This document shows positions 47,709 through 56,662 of a stretch of DNA of 64,000 nt, in pieces. The stretch is from Phycicoccus sp. Soil748. GTDB lineage: Bacteria; Actinomycetota; Actinomycetes; Actinomycetales; Dermatophilaceae. The translations under genes were made by a program, and so were the position numbers. Every line of letters starts with the position of its first letter. The stretch's first letter is position 1. A model generated the notes under the pieces. It worked only from the letters and a program-made list of their open reading frames with translations. It ran no database searches and had not been told where the DNA came from. The stretch spans positions 291,439 through 355,438 of the forward strand of contig NZ_LMSC01000012.1 in the NCBI RefSeq assembly GCF_001428025.1, in the 5' to 3' direction.

Positions 47709-49070
47709 TCAGCAGGTGGCGACGAAGCGCGACAGCACCCGCGCGCCGAACTCGAGGGCCGCCACGGGCACGCGCTCGTCGATGCCGTGGAACATCGGGG
47801 CGAAGTCGAGGTCGGCGGGCAGCTGCAGGGGCGCGAAGCCGTAGCCGGTGATGCCGAGGGTGCTCAGGGCCTTGTTGTCGGTGCCGCCCGAGAGGCAGTA
47901 GGGCAGCACCTGCGCACCCGGGTCCTCCGCCAGCAGCGCCGCGGTCATCGCCTCCACGAGCGGGCCCTCGAACGGGGCATCGAGCGCGATGTCACGGTGC
48001 ACGACCTCGACCTCGACGTGCTCCCCGGCGAGCTCGCGGATGGTCGCGAGCAGGTCGTCGTCGTGACCGGGCAGGAACCGGCAGTCCAGGGCGGCGCTGG
48101 CACTCTGGGGGATGACGTTGTGCTTGTACCCGGCGTCGGCCATCGTGAAGTTGGCGGTGTCCTGCAGGGTCCCGCGCACGAACCCCTGGGCGCCGCCGAG
48201 GTGGTCGAGCAGGTCGTCGAGGTCCTCGTCGGACCAGCTGGTCCCGGTGAGGTCGCTGAGCCCGTCGAGCAGCTCGCGCACCGAGGCGATGTACTCGCGG
48301 GGCCACTTGTGGGCGTTGATCCGGCTGATCGCCTCGGCGAGGTGGACGATCGCGTTGTCGGGGTTCGGGACGGACCCGTGGCCGGCGCGCCCGGTGGCCA
48401 CCAGCCGGAGCCAGAGGATGCCCTTCTCCGCGGTCTGGACGAGGTAGGCGCGGGACTGGTCCCCGCCCCGGGTCGGCACGGTGACGCTGTAGCCCCCCAC
48501 CTCGCTGACCGCCTCGGTGACGCCCTCGAACAGCTCGGGGTGCGTCCTCACGACGTGGTGGGAACCCTTGACCCCGCCCGCCTCCTCGTCGGCGAAGAAC
48601 GCCACGACGAGGTCGCGGGGCGGCTTGGCACCGCGCCGGGCCAGGTCGCGAACGGTGGCGAGGATCATCGCGTCCATGTCCTTCATGTCCACCGCGCCGC
48701 GTCCCCACACGCAGCCGTCCCGCAGCTCGGCGCTGAACGGGTCGACCTGCCAGTCGGCAGCGTTGGCGGGCACGACGTCGAGGTGGCCGTGGATGCACAG
48801 GGCGGGCCGGCCACGGTCCTCGCCCTCGAGGCGCACGACGACGCTCGTGCGTCCCGGGTCGCTCTCGACGACCGTCGGCTCGAGCCCGACCTCACGGAGC
48901 TGGGCCACGACGTACTCCGCCGCCTCCCGCTCCCCCGGCCCACTGCCGTCGCCGTAATTGGTGCTGTCGATGCGGATGAGGTCGCGGCAGATGCGCACGA
49001 CCTCGTCGGCGGGTCCGGTGACCTCGGTGGTCGGGCTGGCGTCCGGGGCGGGGTTGGCGGCGTCGCTCAT
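47709..49070 (-). CDS. M20/M25/M40 family metallo-hydrolase (dipeptidase/deacylase-like)
   Basis: A 453-residue metal-dependent amidohydrolase of the M20 clan. CIHGHLDVVPANAADW provides the first ligand, GRGAVDMKDMDAM the bridging Asp, FFADEEAGG the Glu pair, and FLPGHDDDLL and LSGGTDNKALS later ligands. The lid domain holds RAGHGSVPNPDNAIV. It hydrolyses a peptide or N-acyl amino acid. ATG 49070 is chosen because homology starts soon after (VVRICRDLIRIDSTNYGDG). It is upstream of the LAXTG gene on the same strand. Confidence 0.94.
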   Translation of the reverse strand: MSDAANPAPDASPTTEVTGPADEVVRICRDLIRIDSTNYGDGSGPGEREAAEYVVAQLREVGLEPTVVESDPGRTSVVVRLEGEDRGRPALCIHGHLDVVPANAADWQVDPFSAELRDGCVWGRGAVDMKDMDAMILATVRDLARRGAKPPRDLVVAFFADEEAGGVKGSHHVVRTHPELFEGVTEAVSEVGGYSVTVPTRGGDQSRAYLVQTAEKGILWLRLVATGRAGHGSVPNPDNAIVHLAEAISRINAHKWPREYIASVRELLDGLSDLTGTSWSDEDLDDLLDHLGGAQGFVRGTLQDTANFTMADAGYKHNVIPQSASAALDCRFLPGHDDDLLATIRELAGEHVEVEVVHRDIALDAPFEGPLVEAMTAALLAEDPGAQVLPYCLSGGTDNKALSTLGITGYGFAPLQLPADLDFAPMFHGIDERVPVAALEFGARVLSRFVATC

Positions 49071-49177
49071 GCCCTCCACCCTAGGCGCGCGGGTGCGCCG
49101 AACGAGCGGCAGCGACCCGCGCGTGAGGGCCGTACGACGCTTGGCGTGGGCCTCCATTTCCTTGGCACCGGGGCGGT

Positions 49178-49207
49178 TTGGGAGTTGCACCCCCCGACGT
49201 GTATCGT
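49178..49207 (+). promoter_or_regulatory. Possible tRNA-Leu promoter
   Basis: TTGGGA (49178-49183) and TATCGT (49202-49207) are 18 bp apart and 46 bases upstream of the tRNA. They are weak matches to sigma70-type boxes but the only pair in the short gap with correct spacing. Confidence 0.3.
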
Positions 49208-49253
49208 TCCGGGTCGCAGCAGGCGCTCCTCCGGGAGGCTTGTCTCACACCCT

Positions 49254-49341
49254 GTCCGGGTGGCGGAATGGCAGACGCGCTAGCTTGAGGTGCTAGTGCC
49301 CTTTATCGGGCGTGGGGGTTCAAGTCCCCCTCCGGACACCA
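49254..49341 (+). tRNA. tRNA-Leu (anticodon GAG)
   Basis: The acceptor stem GTCCGGG/TCCGGAC (one G:U) is followed by a D-arm, the anticodon stem CTAGC/GCTAG with loop TTGAGGT (anticodon GAG at 49287-49289), a long variable arm (TGCCCTTTATCGGGCG region), a T-arm with GTTCAAGTC, discriminator A at 49338 and an encoded CCA (49339-49341). The long variable arm and A73 are leucine identity elements. It reads CUC/CUU codons. Confidence 0.97.
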
Positions 49342-49388
49342 CGACGAAGAAGGACCCCCATGCTTTTCCGGGGGTCCTTCTTCGTCGT
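49341..49388 (+). terminator. Strong hairpin terminator immediately after tRNA-Leu
   Basis: ACGACGAAGAAGGACCCCC (49341-49359) pairs perfectly over 19 bp with the arm at 49370-49388, with a 10-nt loop (ATGCTTTTCC). There is no T-tract, but the stem is very stable. It begins at the last base of the encoded CCA. The gap from 49389 to 49580 holds no further gene. Confidence 0.85.
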
Positions 49389-49580
49389 TGACGGCGGCAG
49401 GCGGACTTGGGACGAGCCGGCGACGGCTCCCCCTCCGGACGCCCCTGATCGAGCGAATGCCCCGACCGCCGACCGCCGAGTTCCCTGCGCCATGCGGGAC
49501 CTAGGACTCTCCTGCCCGGCGACGCCTCGCGGTGGAGTGGTTGCGGACCTGCAGGGTGCAGGCCGCGAGAGGAGCCACCC

Positions 49581-50627
49581 ATGCATGCCGTCGTCTACCA
49601 CGGACCGGGCCGCAAGTCGTGGGAGGAGGTCCCGAAGCCATCCATCCAGGACGACACGGATGCCGTCGTGCGCGTCGACTCGGTCACCATCTGCGGCACC
49701 GACCTGCACATCCTCAAGGGTGACGTCCCCGCGGTGACCGACGGCCGCATCCTCGGGCACGAGGCGGTGGGCACCGTCGAGTCGGTCGGCTCGGGCGTCA
49801 AGAACCTCTCCCCCGGGGATCGCGTGCTCGTCTCGTGCATCACCGCCTGCGGCTCGTGCCGCTACTGCCGAGAGGCCCGCTACGGCCAGTGCCTCGGCGG
49901 GGGTGGCTGGATCCTCGGGCACCTCATCGACGGGACGCAGGCCGAGTACGTCCGGGTCCCGTTCGCCGACACCTCCACCTTCGCCATCCCCGCCGGCGTC
50001 ACCGACGAGGAGGTCCTCATGCTGGCCGACATCGGCCCCACGGGCTACGAAGTGGGCGTCCTCAACGGCCACGTGCGCCCCGGTGACGTCGTCGCCGTGG
50101 TCGGCGCGGGCCCGATCGGCCTCTCCTCGATCATGGGCGCCAAGCTGTTCAGTCCGGCGCACGTGGTGGCGATCGACCTCGCCGGCTCCCGGCTCGACGC
50201 GGCCAAGCGGGTCGGCGCGGACGTCGTCGTCGACGCCTCGCGCGACGACGCCCTCGAAGTCGTCCGCGGCCTGACGGACGGGCTCGGCGCCGACGTCGCG
50301 ATCGAGGCCGTGGGGATTCCCGGCACCTTCGAGCAGTGCGCGGCGCTCGTGCGCCCCGGCGGGACCGTCGCCAACGTCGGCGTCCACGGCAAACCCGCGA
50401 CCCTGCACCTCGAGGACCTGTGGATCAAGGACGTCACCATCACCACGGGCCTGGTCGACACCTACTCGACGCCCACGCTGCTGCGCCTGCTCGCCAGCCG
50501 GCAGCTCGACCTCGGTCAGCTCGTGACGCACCGCTTCGGGCTCGACGACTTCATGCAGGCCTACGAGGTCTTCGCGAACGCCGCCGACACCCAGGCCCTC
50601 AAGGTCGTCCTCAGCGCGCGGTCCTGA
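49581..50627 (+). CDS. Zinc-dependent alcohol dehydrogenase family protein
   Basis: A 348-residue MDR-type dehydrogenase. The catalytic zinc site has Cys38 (VTICGTDLH), His59/Glu60 (ILGHEAVG) and the later acid. The structural zinc loop is CITACGSCRYCREARYGQC with four Cys. The Rossmann core is VVAVVGAGPIGLSSIMGAKLF, and ADVAIEAVGIPGTFEQC follows. It oxidises a small alcohol, or reduces the aldehyde, with NAD(P). A role in formaldehyde/mycothiol chemistry is possible but not shown. It starts 193 bp after the tRNA terminator. Confidence 0.92.
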   Translation: MHAVVYHGPGRKSWEEVPKPSIQDDTDAVVRVDSVTICGTDLHILKGDVPAVTDGRILGHEAVGTVESVGSGVKNLSPGDRVLVSCITACGSCRYCREARYGQCLGGGGWILGHLIDGTQAEYVRVPFADTSTFAIPAGVTDEEVLMLADIGPTGYEVGVLNGHVRPGDVVAVVGAGPIGLSSIMGAKLFSPAHVVAIDLAGSRLDAAKRVGADVVVDASRDDALEVVRGLTDGLGADVAIEAVGIPGTFEQCAALVRPGGTVANVGVHGKPATLHLEDLWIKDVTITTGLVDTYSTPTLLRLLASRQLDLGQLVTHRFGLDDFMQAYEVFANAADTQALKVVLSARS

Positions 50628-50736
50628 GGAGCCCCGACGCGACCAGGCGCCCGGTCGCTCGCACCCGACGCCTGCCGGAGCACCGCCTACGTCGCAGGGA
50701 TGACCCGATCCCCACGAGCGCTCACCACAATCGAGG

Positions 50737-50757
50737 CACGGTGGCACCGACACCGTG
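50737..50757. promoter_or_regulatory. Inverted repeat upstream of sat
   Basis: CACGGTG (50737-50743) and CACCGTG (50751-50757) are perfect 7-bp arms separated by 7 bases, ending 20 bp before the sat ATG. It may be an operator or a short RNA hairpin near the Shine-Dalgarno region. No family is assigned. Confidence 0.35.
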
Positions 50758-50777
50758 GCTCGGTGAGAGGGGGGCAG

Positions 50778-51989
50778 ATGCAGGCGGAGGCCCAGACGCT
50801 GTCGAGGCCGCACGGCGGCCGGTTGGTCGACCTGGTGGTCGCCCCCGAGCGCGCGGAGGAGCTCGAGCGGCTGGCAGGCTCGTGGCCGGCTCGTCACCTC
50901 ACCGAGCGCCAGCGCTGCGACCTCGAGCTGCTGGCCTCCGGGGCGTTCTCGCCCCTGACGAGCTACCTGGGTGCCAGTGACCTCGCCTCGGTGTGCGAGC
51001 GGCTCCGCCTCACCGACGGCACGCTGTGGCCGATGCCGATCATGCTCGACATCGACGAGGACACCTTGCGCGCGGCCGAGGCCTGCGGGCACCTCGCCCT
51101 GCGGGGCGACGACGGGAACCTGCTCGGGGTCCTGGAGCCCCGGGAGGCCTGGCGGGTCGACCCGCTGATGGAGGCCCGCGCCGTGTTCGGCACCGACGAC
51201 ACGGCCCACCCGAGTGTCGACGCGCTGGTCCATCGCACCGAGCCCTGGTACGTCACCGGCCCGCTCGAGGTGCTGCCCCGGGCCGTGACCCCTCCGGGTC
51301 GCGAGCACCAGGACCTCCGGTTCACCCCGGCCGCGCTGCGCCGGCACTTCACCGACCTCGGGGTCAGCCGGGTGGTGGCGTTCAACACCCGCAACCCCAT
51401 GCACCGGGCCCACCACGAGCTCACCGTCCGCGCAGCGCGCGAGACCGGGGCGCACCTGCTCGTCCAGCCCGTGGTCGGGCCCACCAAGCCGGGCGACATC
51501 GACGTCCCCACACGGGTGGCCTGCTACCGCGGCCTCATGCCGAGCTACCCCGCCGGCCGGGCCACGCTGGCCCTGCTGCCCCTTGCCATGCGCATGGGCG
51601 GCCCTCGCGAGGCGCTGTGGCACGCCATCATCCGCCAGAACTTCGGGGCGTCCTTCATGATCATCGGCCGTGACCACGCCGGCCCGGGACAGGACAGCAA
51701 GGGACGCCCCTTCTACGAGCCGTACGCCTCTCAGGAGCTCGTGCGCCGGCACCAGGACGAGCTCGAGGTGCGGATGGCGTCCTTCCCGCAGCTGGGCTAC
51801 GTCGAGGACACCGACAGCTACGAGCCGGTCGACCAGGTGCCGCCGGGCACCCGGGTGCGCACCGTGTCTGGCACCGAGGTGCGCCAGCGCCTGGCTCGCG
51901 GCGAGGCGCTGCCCGCCTGGTTCACTCCCCCAGCCGTCGCAGCAGTGCTCGCGGACCGCTTCCCCCCGCTGTCCGCAGCGAGCGCCTGA
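50778..51989 (+). CDS. sat: Sulfate adenylyltransferase (ATP sulfurylase), homo-oligomeric type
   Basis: A 403-residue Sat-type ATP sulfurylase (sulfate plus ATP to APS plus PPi), not the CysD/CysN type. The PUA-like N-terminal domain (LRLTDGTLWPMPIMLDID) is followed by the catalytic domain with FNTRNPMHRAHHEL (HxxH-like), LLVQPVVGPTKPGDID, ALWHAIIRQNFGASFMIIGRDHAGPG and a C-terminal region (RTVSGTEVRQRLARGEALPAWF). ATG 50778 is chosen (GAGAGGGG upstream); an in-frame GTG at 50763 would add five residues. No PAPS reductase or APS kinase gene lies nearby. Confidence 0.92.
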   Translation: MQAEAQTLSRPHGGRLVDLVVAPERAEELERLAGSWPARHLTERQRCDLELLASGAFSPLTSYLGASDLASVCERLRLTDGTLWPMPIMLDIDEDTLRAAEACGHLALRGDDGNLLGVLEPREAWRVDPLMEARAVFGTDDTAHPSVDALVHRTEPWYVTGPLEVLPRAVTPPGREHQDLRFTPAALRRHFTDLGVSRVVAFNTRNPMHRAHHELTVRAARETGAHLLVQPVVGPTKPGDIDVPTRVACYRGLMPSYPAGRATLALLPLAMRMGGPREALWHAIIRQNFGASFMIIGRDHAGPGQDSKGRPFYEPYASQELVRRHQDELEVRMASFPQLGYVEDTDSYEPVDQVPPGTRVRTVSGTEVRQRLARGEALPAWFTPPAVAAVLADRFPPLSAASA

Positions 51990-52018
51990 GCCGACGCCGT
52001 CCGGCGGCCGATCCGGCC

Positions 52019-52073
52019 CTTGACTGCGGCTTGACCTGCCCTTGACCGGGGCGTGACGCCCTCTTGACGAGCG
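52019..52073. promoter_or_regulatory. Five 11-bp direct repeats (PhoP-type response-regulator array)
   Basis: CTTGACNNNNN occurs at 52019, 52030, 52041, 52052 (as CGTGAC) and 52063, with an exact 11-bp period and no other spacing. Eleven-base direct repeats are the footprint of OmpR/PhoB-family response regulators such as actinobacterial PhoP boxes, where dimers bind head to tail on one face of the helix. The hexamer CTTGAC is not the Streptomyces GTTCACC sequence, so the regulator is inferred from architecture only. The array lies in a 267-bp gap upstream of the secreted phosphodiester glycosidase. The rest of the gap holds no gene. Confidence 0.7.
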
Positions 52074-52256
52074 GCGGTCCGTCCGGTCGGAGGGTCCTCG
52101 GCCGAACGGGTCCGATGCGGCCTGTCGTGTGCGTGATGGGCCTCCCGCCACCGTACGGTGCCGACGGACCGCCACCCCCACGGTTCGTTCGCCGGCATCC
52201 CGGAGCCGGTGCGCCGGTGGTCCGTCTCCCGGGCCCCCACCTCCCCCAGGACCGCC

Positions 52257-53438
52257 GTGAACGCATCGACCCTCACCCGCCGTCTCTCCCCCGCCCTCGC
52301 TCCCGTGCTCGCCGCTGCGCTCGGGTGCACGCTGCTCGTCAGCGCGCCCCAGGGCGCCGCCGCCGTCACGTGCAAGGCGACGCCGACCCTCCTGTCGAGG
52401 ACCCCCACGACCACCGGCCTCACCGGCGGCCTGTCCGTCAAGGTCTGGGACACCGGGGCGACCCCCAGCAACCCGCAGGCAGCCACCCGCATCGCCGTCG
52501 TCAAGGTCCCGGCGTCGTCCCCCCTCAACCCCCGCGTGCGCGGGTCCTCCACGCTGACCAGCTCGCACTACCCCTCGACCTACCTCAAGTACGCCTCGAC
52601 CGCAGCCGTCATGGTCAACGGTGGCGTCTTCAACCTCGGCCGCGCCGCCCTGCCCGACCTCCCGCAGATGACCGGCGGCCGGGTGACCAAGGCGCGCAAC
52701 GTCCACGACCCCGTCATCGCCGTCGGGCGGGCGGGCGAGTCCTCCCCCAGCCGCCTGTGGCTGAGCGGCACCGCGACCGCCAGCGGGCGCGGCTACCAAG
52801 GCATCTCGGGCCTCAACTGGGAGTACGTCACCGGCGGCATCAACGTCTACACGACCGCCTGGGGCTCGCAGACCAGGCCGTACGGCGTCGTCGACATCGT
52901 CCTGGTCTCGGGCAAGGTCGCGGGAATCCGCTACGGCGCCTACCGCGGCAAGGCCCCCGCCGCCGGCCAGACCATCCTCACGGCCAACGGCACCGCGGGC
53001 ACCTGGTTGACCAGGCTCCCCGTCGGCACCCCGGTGTCGGTGAGCTACGCGGCCCACAGCGACGCGAAGTTCCTCATCCACGAGGCCGTCGGCCGCGGCG
53101 CGAGGTTCCTCAACGCCGGGGTCAAGAACGGTGGCACCTGTGCCACCCGCGACGAGGAGCTGCGCCCGCGCACGGCCATCGGCTGGACGAAGACCGGCGA
53201 CCTGCTCTTCGTCACCGTCTCCGGCCGCGCCACGATCAACGGTGTCCGGTACGGCGGGGCGACCATCCACCAGATGGCCGACTACATGCAGCAGCTCGGT
53301 TCGTACGACGCCACCAACCTCGACGGCGGCGGCTCGACGACCATGCTGGCGCGGCTGTCCTCCGGCACCGTCGTGCGCCTCGACCGCAGCCTCTCCGAGG
53401 CGCAGCGCGCCGTTCCCAACGTCTTCGGCGTCGGCTGA
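52257..53438 (+). CDS. Secreted phosphodiester glycosidase family protein
   Basis: 393 residues. A Sec signal peptide (LTRRLSPALAPVLAAALGCTLLVSAPQGAAA) is followed by a phosphodiester glycosidase (NAGPA-like, PF09992) domain: AVMVNGGVFNLG, PVIAVGRAGESSP, PRTAIGWTKTGDLLFVTVSGR, GATIHQMADYMQQLGSYDATNLDGGGSTTML (conserved NLDGGGST). The family removes sugar from sugar-phosphate diesters or acts on related envelope polymers. It acts outside the membrane. GTG 52257 is used since the signal peptide begins there. It is downstream of the 11-bp repeat array and followed by a terminator. Confidence 0.9.
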   Translation: MNASTLTRRLSPALAPVLAAALGCTLLVSAPQGAAAVTCKATPTLLSRTPTTTGLTGGLSVKVWDTGATPSNPQAATRIAVVKVPASSPLNPRVRGSSTLTSSHYPSTYLKYASTAAVMVNGGVFNLGRAALPDLPQMTGGRVTKARNVHDPVIAVGRAGESSPSRLWLSGTATASGRGYQGISGLNWEYVTGGINVYTTAWGSQTRPYGVVDIVLVSGKVAGIRYGAYRGKAPAAGQTILTANGTAGTWLTRLPVGTPVSVSYAAHSDAKFLIHEAVGRGARFLNAGVKNGGTCATRDEELRPRTAIGWTKTGDLLFVTVSGRATINGVRYGGATIHQMADYMQQLGSYDATNLDGGGSTTMLARLSSGTVVRLDRSLSEAQRAVPNVFGVG

Positions 53439-53482
53439 CGGGCGGCTGGACGCGCGGCTGTGCGCGCGACTGAGGCAACGCC

Positions 53483-53525
53483 GACGAGGGCGGGACCCGG
53501 GAGAAGACCCGGTCCCGCCCTCGTC
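53483..53525 (+). terminator. Hairpin terminator after the phosphodiester glycosidase
   Basis: GACGAGGGCGGGACC (53483-53497) pairs perfectly with GGTCCCGCCCTCGTC (53511-53525), 15 bp. Beyond a bulged C the inner GGG (53499-53501) can pair with CCC (53508-53510), leaving a six-base loop. It begins 45 bases after the stop. Confidence 0.75.
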
Positions 53526-53611
53526 CGTTCGGCTGGTATCCGGTGGGCCACGGGGACGACCTGCGGCGCGGCGCCGAATCCGCCTGCGACGACAGGCCTA
53601 CCGTCGAAGAC

Positions 53612-53797
53612 GTGAACAGCCGCACGGCCCACCGGTCCGCCTCCGCCCACCACCCCCGCGTCCTCCGTTCCCCTCAGGGCGGCTGGGTCTGGGCCTGCTC
53701 CTGCGGCGGCGCGTCCTGCCGCACGAGCCGCGACGTGACCCCGTGGAGGGTGGCGCTCATCGGGGCGCTGAACCACTCGGCAGCCATCGCCCCCTGA
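53612..53797 (+). CDS. Small Cys-containing hypothetical protein
   Basis: 61 residues from GTG 53612. The core HHPRVLRSPQGGWVWACSCGGASCR has three cysteines that could bind zinc, followed by TPWRVALIGALNHSAAIAP. I recognise no named family. No Shine-Dalgarno is obvious; an in-frame ATG at 53543 would lie upstream. It sits alone between a terminator and ald. The conserved-looking WxWxCxCGG motif supports a real gene. Confidence 0.5.
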   Translation: MNSRTAHRSASAHHPRVLRSPQGGWVWACSCGGASCRTSRDVTPWRVALIGALNHSAAIAP

Positions 53798-53903
53798 CCC
53801 GCCCCTTCCGGGTCACCGGCTGCCAGGCCTCCACCATCCAGAGGTTGGCACCGGGCCGTGAGTCCGTCATTGTTCGGAGACCACGGCTACGAAGGAGCAT
53901 CAG

Positions 53904-55025
53904 ATGAAGGTCGGGATCCCCCGCGAGGTCAAGAACAACGAGTACCGCGTCGCCATCACCCCCTCGGGCGTGCACGAGCTCGTCGTCACCGGCCACGACG
54001 TCTACATCGAGAAGGACGCCGGCGTGGGCTCCTCGATCCTCGACGCCGACTACGTCGCCGCCGGGGCGAAGATCCTCGACACCGCCGACGACGTCTGGGG
54101 CACCGGCGACCTGATCCTCAAGGTCAAGGAGCCGATCGAGTCCGAGTACCACCGGATGCGTGAGGGCCAGACGCTCTTCACCTACCTGCACCTCGCCGCG
54201 GACCGCGCCCTCACCGAGGAGCTGGTCAGGCGCAAGGTCACCGGCATCGCCTACGAGACCGTCGAGCTGCCGGACCGGTCGCTCCCCCTGCTCGCCCCGA
54301 TGTCCGAGGTCGCCGGGCGGCTGGCCCCCCAGGTCGGCGCCCACACCCTCATGCGCGCCCAGGGCGGCCGCGGCATCCTCATGGGCGGCGTCAGCGGCGT
54401 CTACGCAGCCAAGGTCGTCGTCATCGGAGCCGGCGTCTCCGGCATGAACGCCGCCGCGATCGCGCTCGGCATGCAGGCCGAGGTGCTGCTGCTGGACCGC
54501 GACATCGCCAAGCTGCGGCACGCCGACGCGATCTACCAGGGCCACTGCCAGACGGTGGCCTCCAACGCGTACGAGGTGGAGCGCGCCATCTCCGACGCCG
54601 ACCTGGTCATCGGCGCGGTCCTCGTGCCGGGCGCCAAGGCACCCAAGCTGGTCACCAACGAGCAGGTCTCCCGGATGAAGCCCGGCTCGGTGCTCGTCGA
54701 CATCTCCATCGACCAGGGCGGCTGCTTCGAGGACTCCCGGCCCACGACGCACGCCGACCCGACGTACGAGGTGCACGGATCGGTCTTCTACTGCGTCGCC
54801 AACATGCCCGGCGCGGTGCCGCACACCAGCACCTACGCGCTCACCAACGTCACCCTCCCGTATGCCGTGCAGCTCGCCAACCAGGGGTGGCGCTCGGCCC
54901 TGCGGGCGAACGGTCCGCTCGCGCTCGGGCTCAACACCCATGACGGCAACGTCACCTACGCGCCGGTGGCCGAGGCCCACGGCCTCGAGTCGGTCGACCT
55001 GGGGGACGTGCTCGCCGGCTCCTGA
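53904..55025 (+). CDS. ald: Alanine dehydrogenase
   Basis: A 373-residue NAD-dependent enzyme (L-alanine to pyruvate plus NH3, reversible). Arg15 (EYRVAITP) and His96 (FTYLHLAAD), and Lys75 in LKVKEP, are the substrate-site residues of the family. The Rossmann motif [20 protein letters not shown] binds [19 protein letters not shown] is the catalytic-Asp region. ATG 53904 has AAGGAG at 53892-53897. In mycobacteria Ald is induced by alanine and hypoxia; no regulator lies beside it here. Confidence 0.96.
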   Translation: MKVGIPREVKNNEYRVAITPSGVHELVVTGHDVYIEKDAGVGSSILDADYVAAGAKILDTADDVWGTGDLILKVKEPIESEYHRMREGQTLFTYLHLAADRALTEELVRRKVTGIAYETVELPDRSLPLLAPMSEVAGRLAPQVGAHTLMRAQGGRGILMGGVSGVYAAKVVVIGAGVSGMNAAAIALGMQAEVLLLDRDIAKLRHADAIYQGHCQTVASNAYEVERAISDADLVIGAVLVPGAKAPKLVTNEQVSRMKPGSVLVDISIDQGGCFEDSRPTTHADPTYEVHGSVFYCVANMPGAVPHTSTYALTNVTLPYAVQLANQGWRSALRANGPLALGLNTHDGNVTYAPVAEAHGLESVDLGDVLAGS

Positions 55026-55060
55026 GGCGGCTGTCGGGGGCGGCGGCTAGGTTCGGGATC

Positions 55061-56593
55061 GTGCTCCTCGCCGACGTCGTCGCCGCCTCCCGCGCCGCCT
55101 CCGCCACCCGGTCGCGGCTGGCGAAGACCGCTGCGGTCGCGCAGGCCCTGCGATCCGCCGGACCCGACGACGCCGCGACCGTGGCCGCCTACCTGTCCGG
55201 GGTCCTGCCCCAGCGCCGCATCGGGGTCAGCTGGCGCGGCCTGGCCACCCTGCCCGAGGCGGCCGGCGAGCCGTGCATGACGGTGGCGGAGGTCGACCGG
55301 GCGCTCACCACGATCGGGGCCGTGACCGGGAGCGGGTCGGCAGCAGCCCGGGCGGCCGCGGTCACCGAGCTGTTCTCCCGGCTGACCCGCGACGAGCAGG
55401 CCTACCTTCGCGACCTCGTCACCGGCCAGGTCAGGCAGGGCGCCCTCGACGGGGTCATGCTCGCGGCGGTCGCCGCCGCCGCCGAGGTCCCCGAGCCGGA
55501 GGTGCGTCGGGCGGCGATGCTCGCCGGCCACACCGGACCGGTCGCGGCCGCCGCGCTGGCCGGCGGCAGCGGAGCCCTGGCCGCGATCGGCCTGGAGGTC
55601 GGCCGTCCGCTGCGGCCGATGCTCGCTGCATCGGCCCCCGACGTCGACGCAGCCTGGGAGCAGGCAGCGGTGGAGGGGCAGGGCGTGGTCGTCGACGGCA
55701 AGCTCGACGGCATCCGCCTGCAGGCGCACCGCGACGGCAGCGACGTCCGCCTGTTCACGCGATCGCTCGACGACATCACCGACCGCCTCCCGGAGGTGGT
55801 CGAGGCCGTGCTCAGCCTCCCGGCCCAGCGCCTCGTGGTCGACGGCGAAGCCATCGCCCTCGACGGGTCCGGGCGGCCACGCCCGTTCCAGGAGACGGCG
55901 TCACGGACGATGAGCAGCACCGGAGTCGACGAGCTGCGAGCCACCGTGCCGGTGACGCCCTACTTCTTCGACCTGCTCCACCTCGAGGGCGAGGACCTCC
56001 TCGACCTGCCCGCCACCGAGAGGTTCGAGCGCCTCGCCGACCTGGTCCCCGAACCGTGGCTCGTCCCGCGCACCACGGCGACGTCGGCCGCCGAGGCCGG
56101 GGAGTTCTTCCACCGGCTCGTCGCCGACGGCCACGAAGGCGTCGTCGTGAAGTCCCCCACGGCTCCCTACGCCGCCGGGCGGCGTGGCGCGGGCTGGGTC
56201 AAGGTCAAGCCGCGGCAAACCCTCGACCTCGTGGTGCTTGCCGTCGAGTGGGGCAGCGGCCGCCGCCAGGGCTGGCTGTCCAACATCCACCTGGGCGCCC
56301 GCGACCCGGAGACCGGTGGCTTCACGATGCTCGGCAAGACGTTCAAGGGGATGACCGACGAGGTCCTGGCCTGGCAGACGGAGCGGTTCCTCGAGCTCGA
56401 GACCAGCCGGTCCGGCCACGTCGTGCACGTGCGGCCCGAGCAGGTGGTCGAGATCGCGTTCGACGGCATCCAGACGTCCTCCCGCTACCCCGGCGGCATG
56501 GCCCTGCGCTTCGCCCGGGTGATCCGCTACCGCGACGACAAGACGGCGTCCGAGGCCGACACGGTCGACACGGTCCGGTCGCTGCGCACCTGA
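55061..56593 (+). CDS. ATP-dependent DNA ligase (LigB-like)
   Basis: A 510-residue ATP-dependent ligase with an N-terminal DNA-binding domain (about 1-180; [31 protein letters not shown]), the adenylation domain with nucleophile Lys214 in [11 protein letters not shown], motif [40 protein letters not shown] (motifs IV-V), and an OB domain ending in [34 protein letters not shown]. It lacks polymerase or nuclease modules, so it is the LigB type, not LigD. It likely acts as an accessory repair ligase. GTG 55061 starts the homology. Confidence 0.93.
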   Translation: MLLADVVAASRAASATRSRLAKTAAVAQALRSAGPDDAATVAAYLSGVLPQRRIGVSWRGLATLPEAAGEPCMTVAEVDRALTTIGAVTGSGSAAARAAAVTELFSRLTRDEQAYLRDLVTGQVRQGALDGVMLAAVAAAAEVPEPEVRRAAMLAGHTGPVAAAALAGGSGALAAIGLEVGRPLRPMLAASAPDVDAAWEQAAVEGQGVVVDGKLDGIRLQAHRDGSDVRLFTRSLDDITDRLPEVVEAVLSLPAQRLVVDGEAIALDGSGRPRPFQETASRTMSSTGVDELRATVPVTPYFFDLLHLEGEDLLDLPATERFERLADLVPEPWLVPRTTATSAAEAGEFFHRLVADGHEGVVVKSPTAPYAAGRRGAGWVKVKPRQTLDLVVLAVEWGSGRRQGWLSNIHLGARDPETGGFTMLGKTFKGMTDEVLAWQTERFLELETSRSGHVVHVRPEQVVEIAFDGIQTSSRYPGGMALRFARVIRYRDDKTASEADTVDTVRSLRT

Positions 56594-56662
56594 GGGCCCT
56601 GCCTGCTCCTCACCCGGACCGTCCGACGACCACCCCTCCCGGCCACGGGACGGTCCGGGCGG

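Noticed and set aside
49320..53270. Very long open frame on the minus strand (1316 codons)
   Set aside because: It is antisense to adh, sat and the phosphodiester glycosidase, is rich in Arg/Gly/Asp from GC-rich codons, and shows no domain. The overlapping plus-strand genes have clear motifs.
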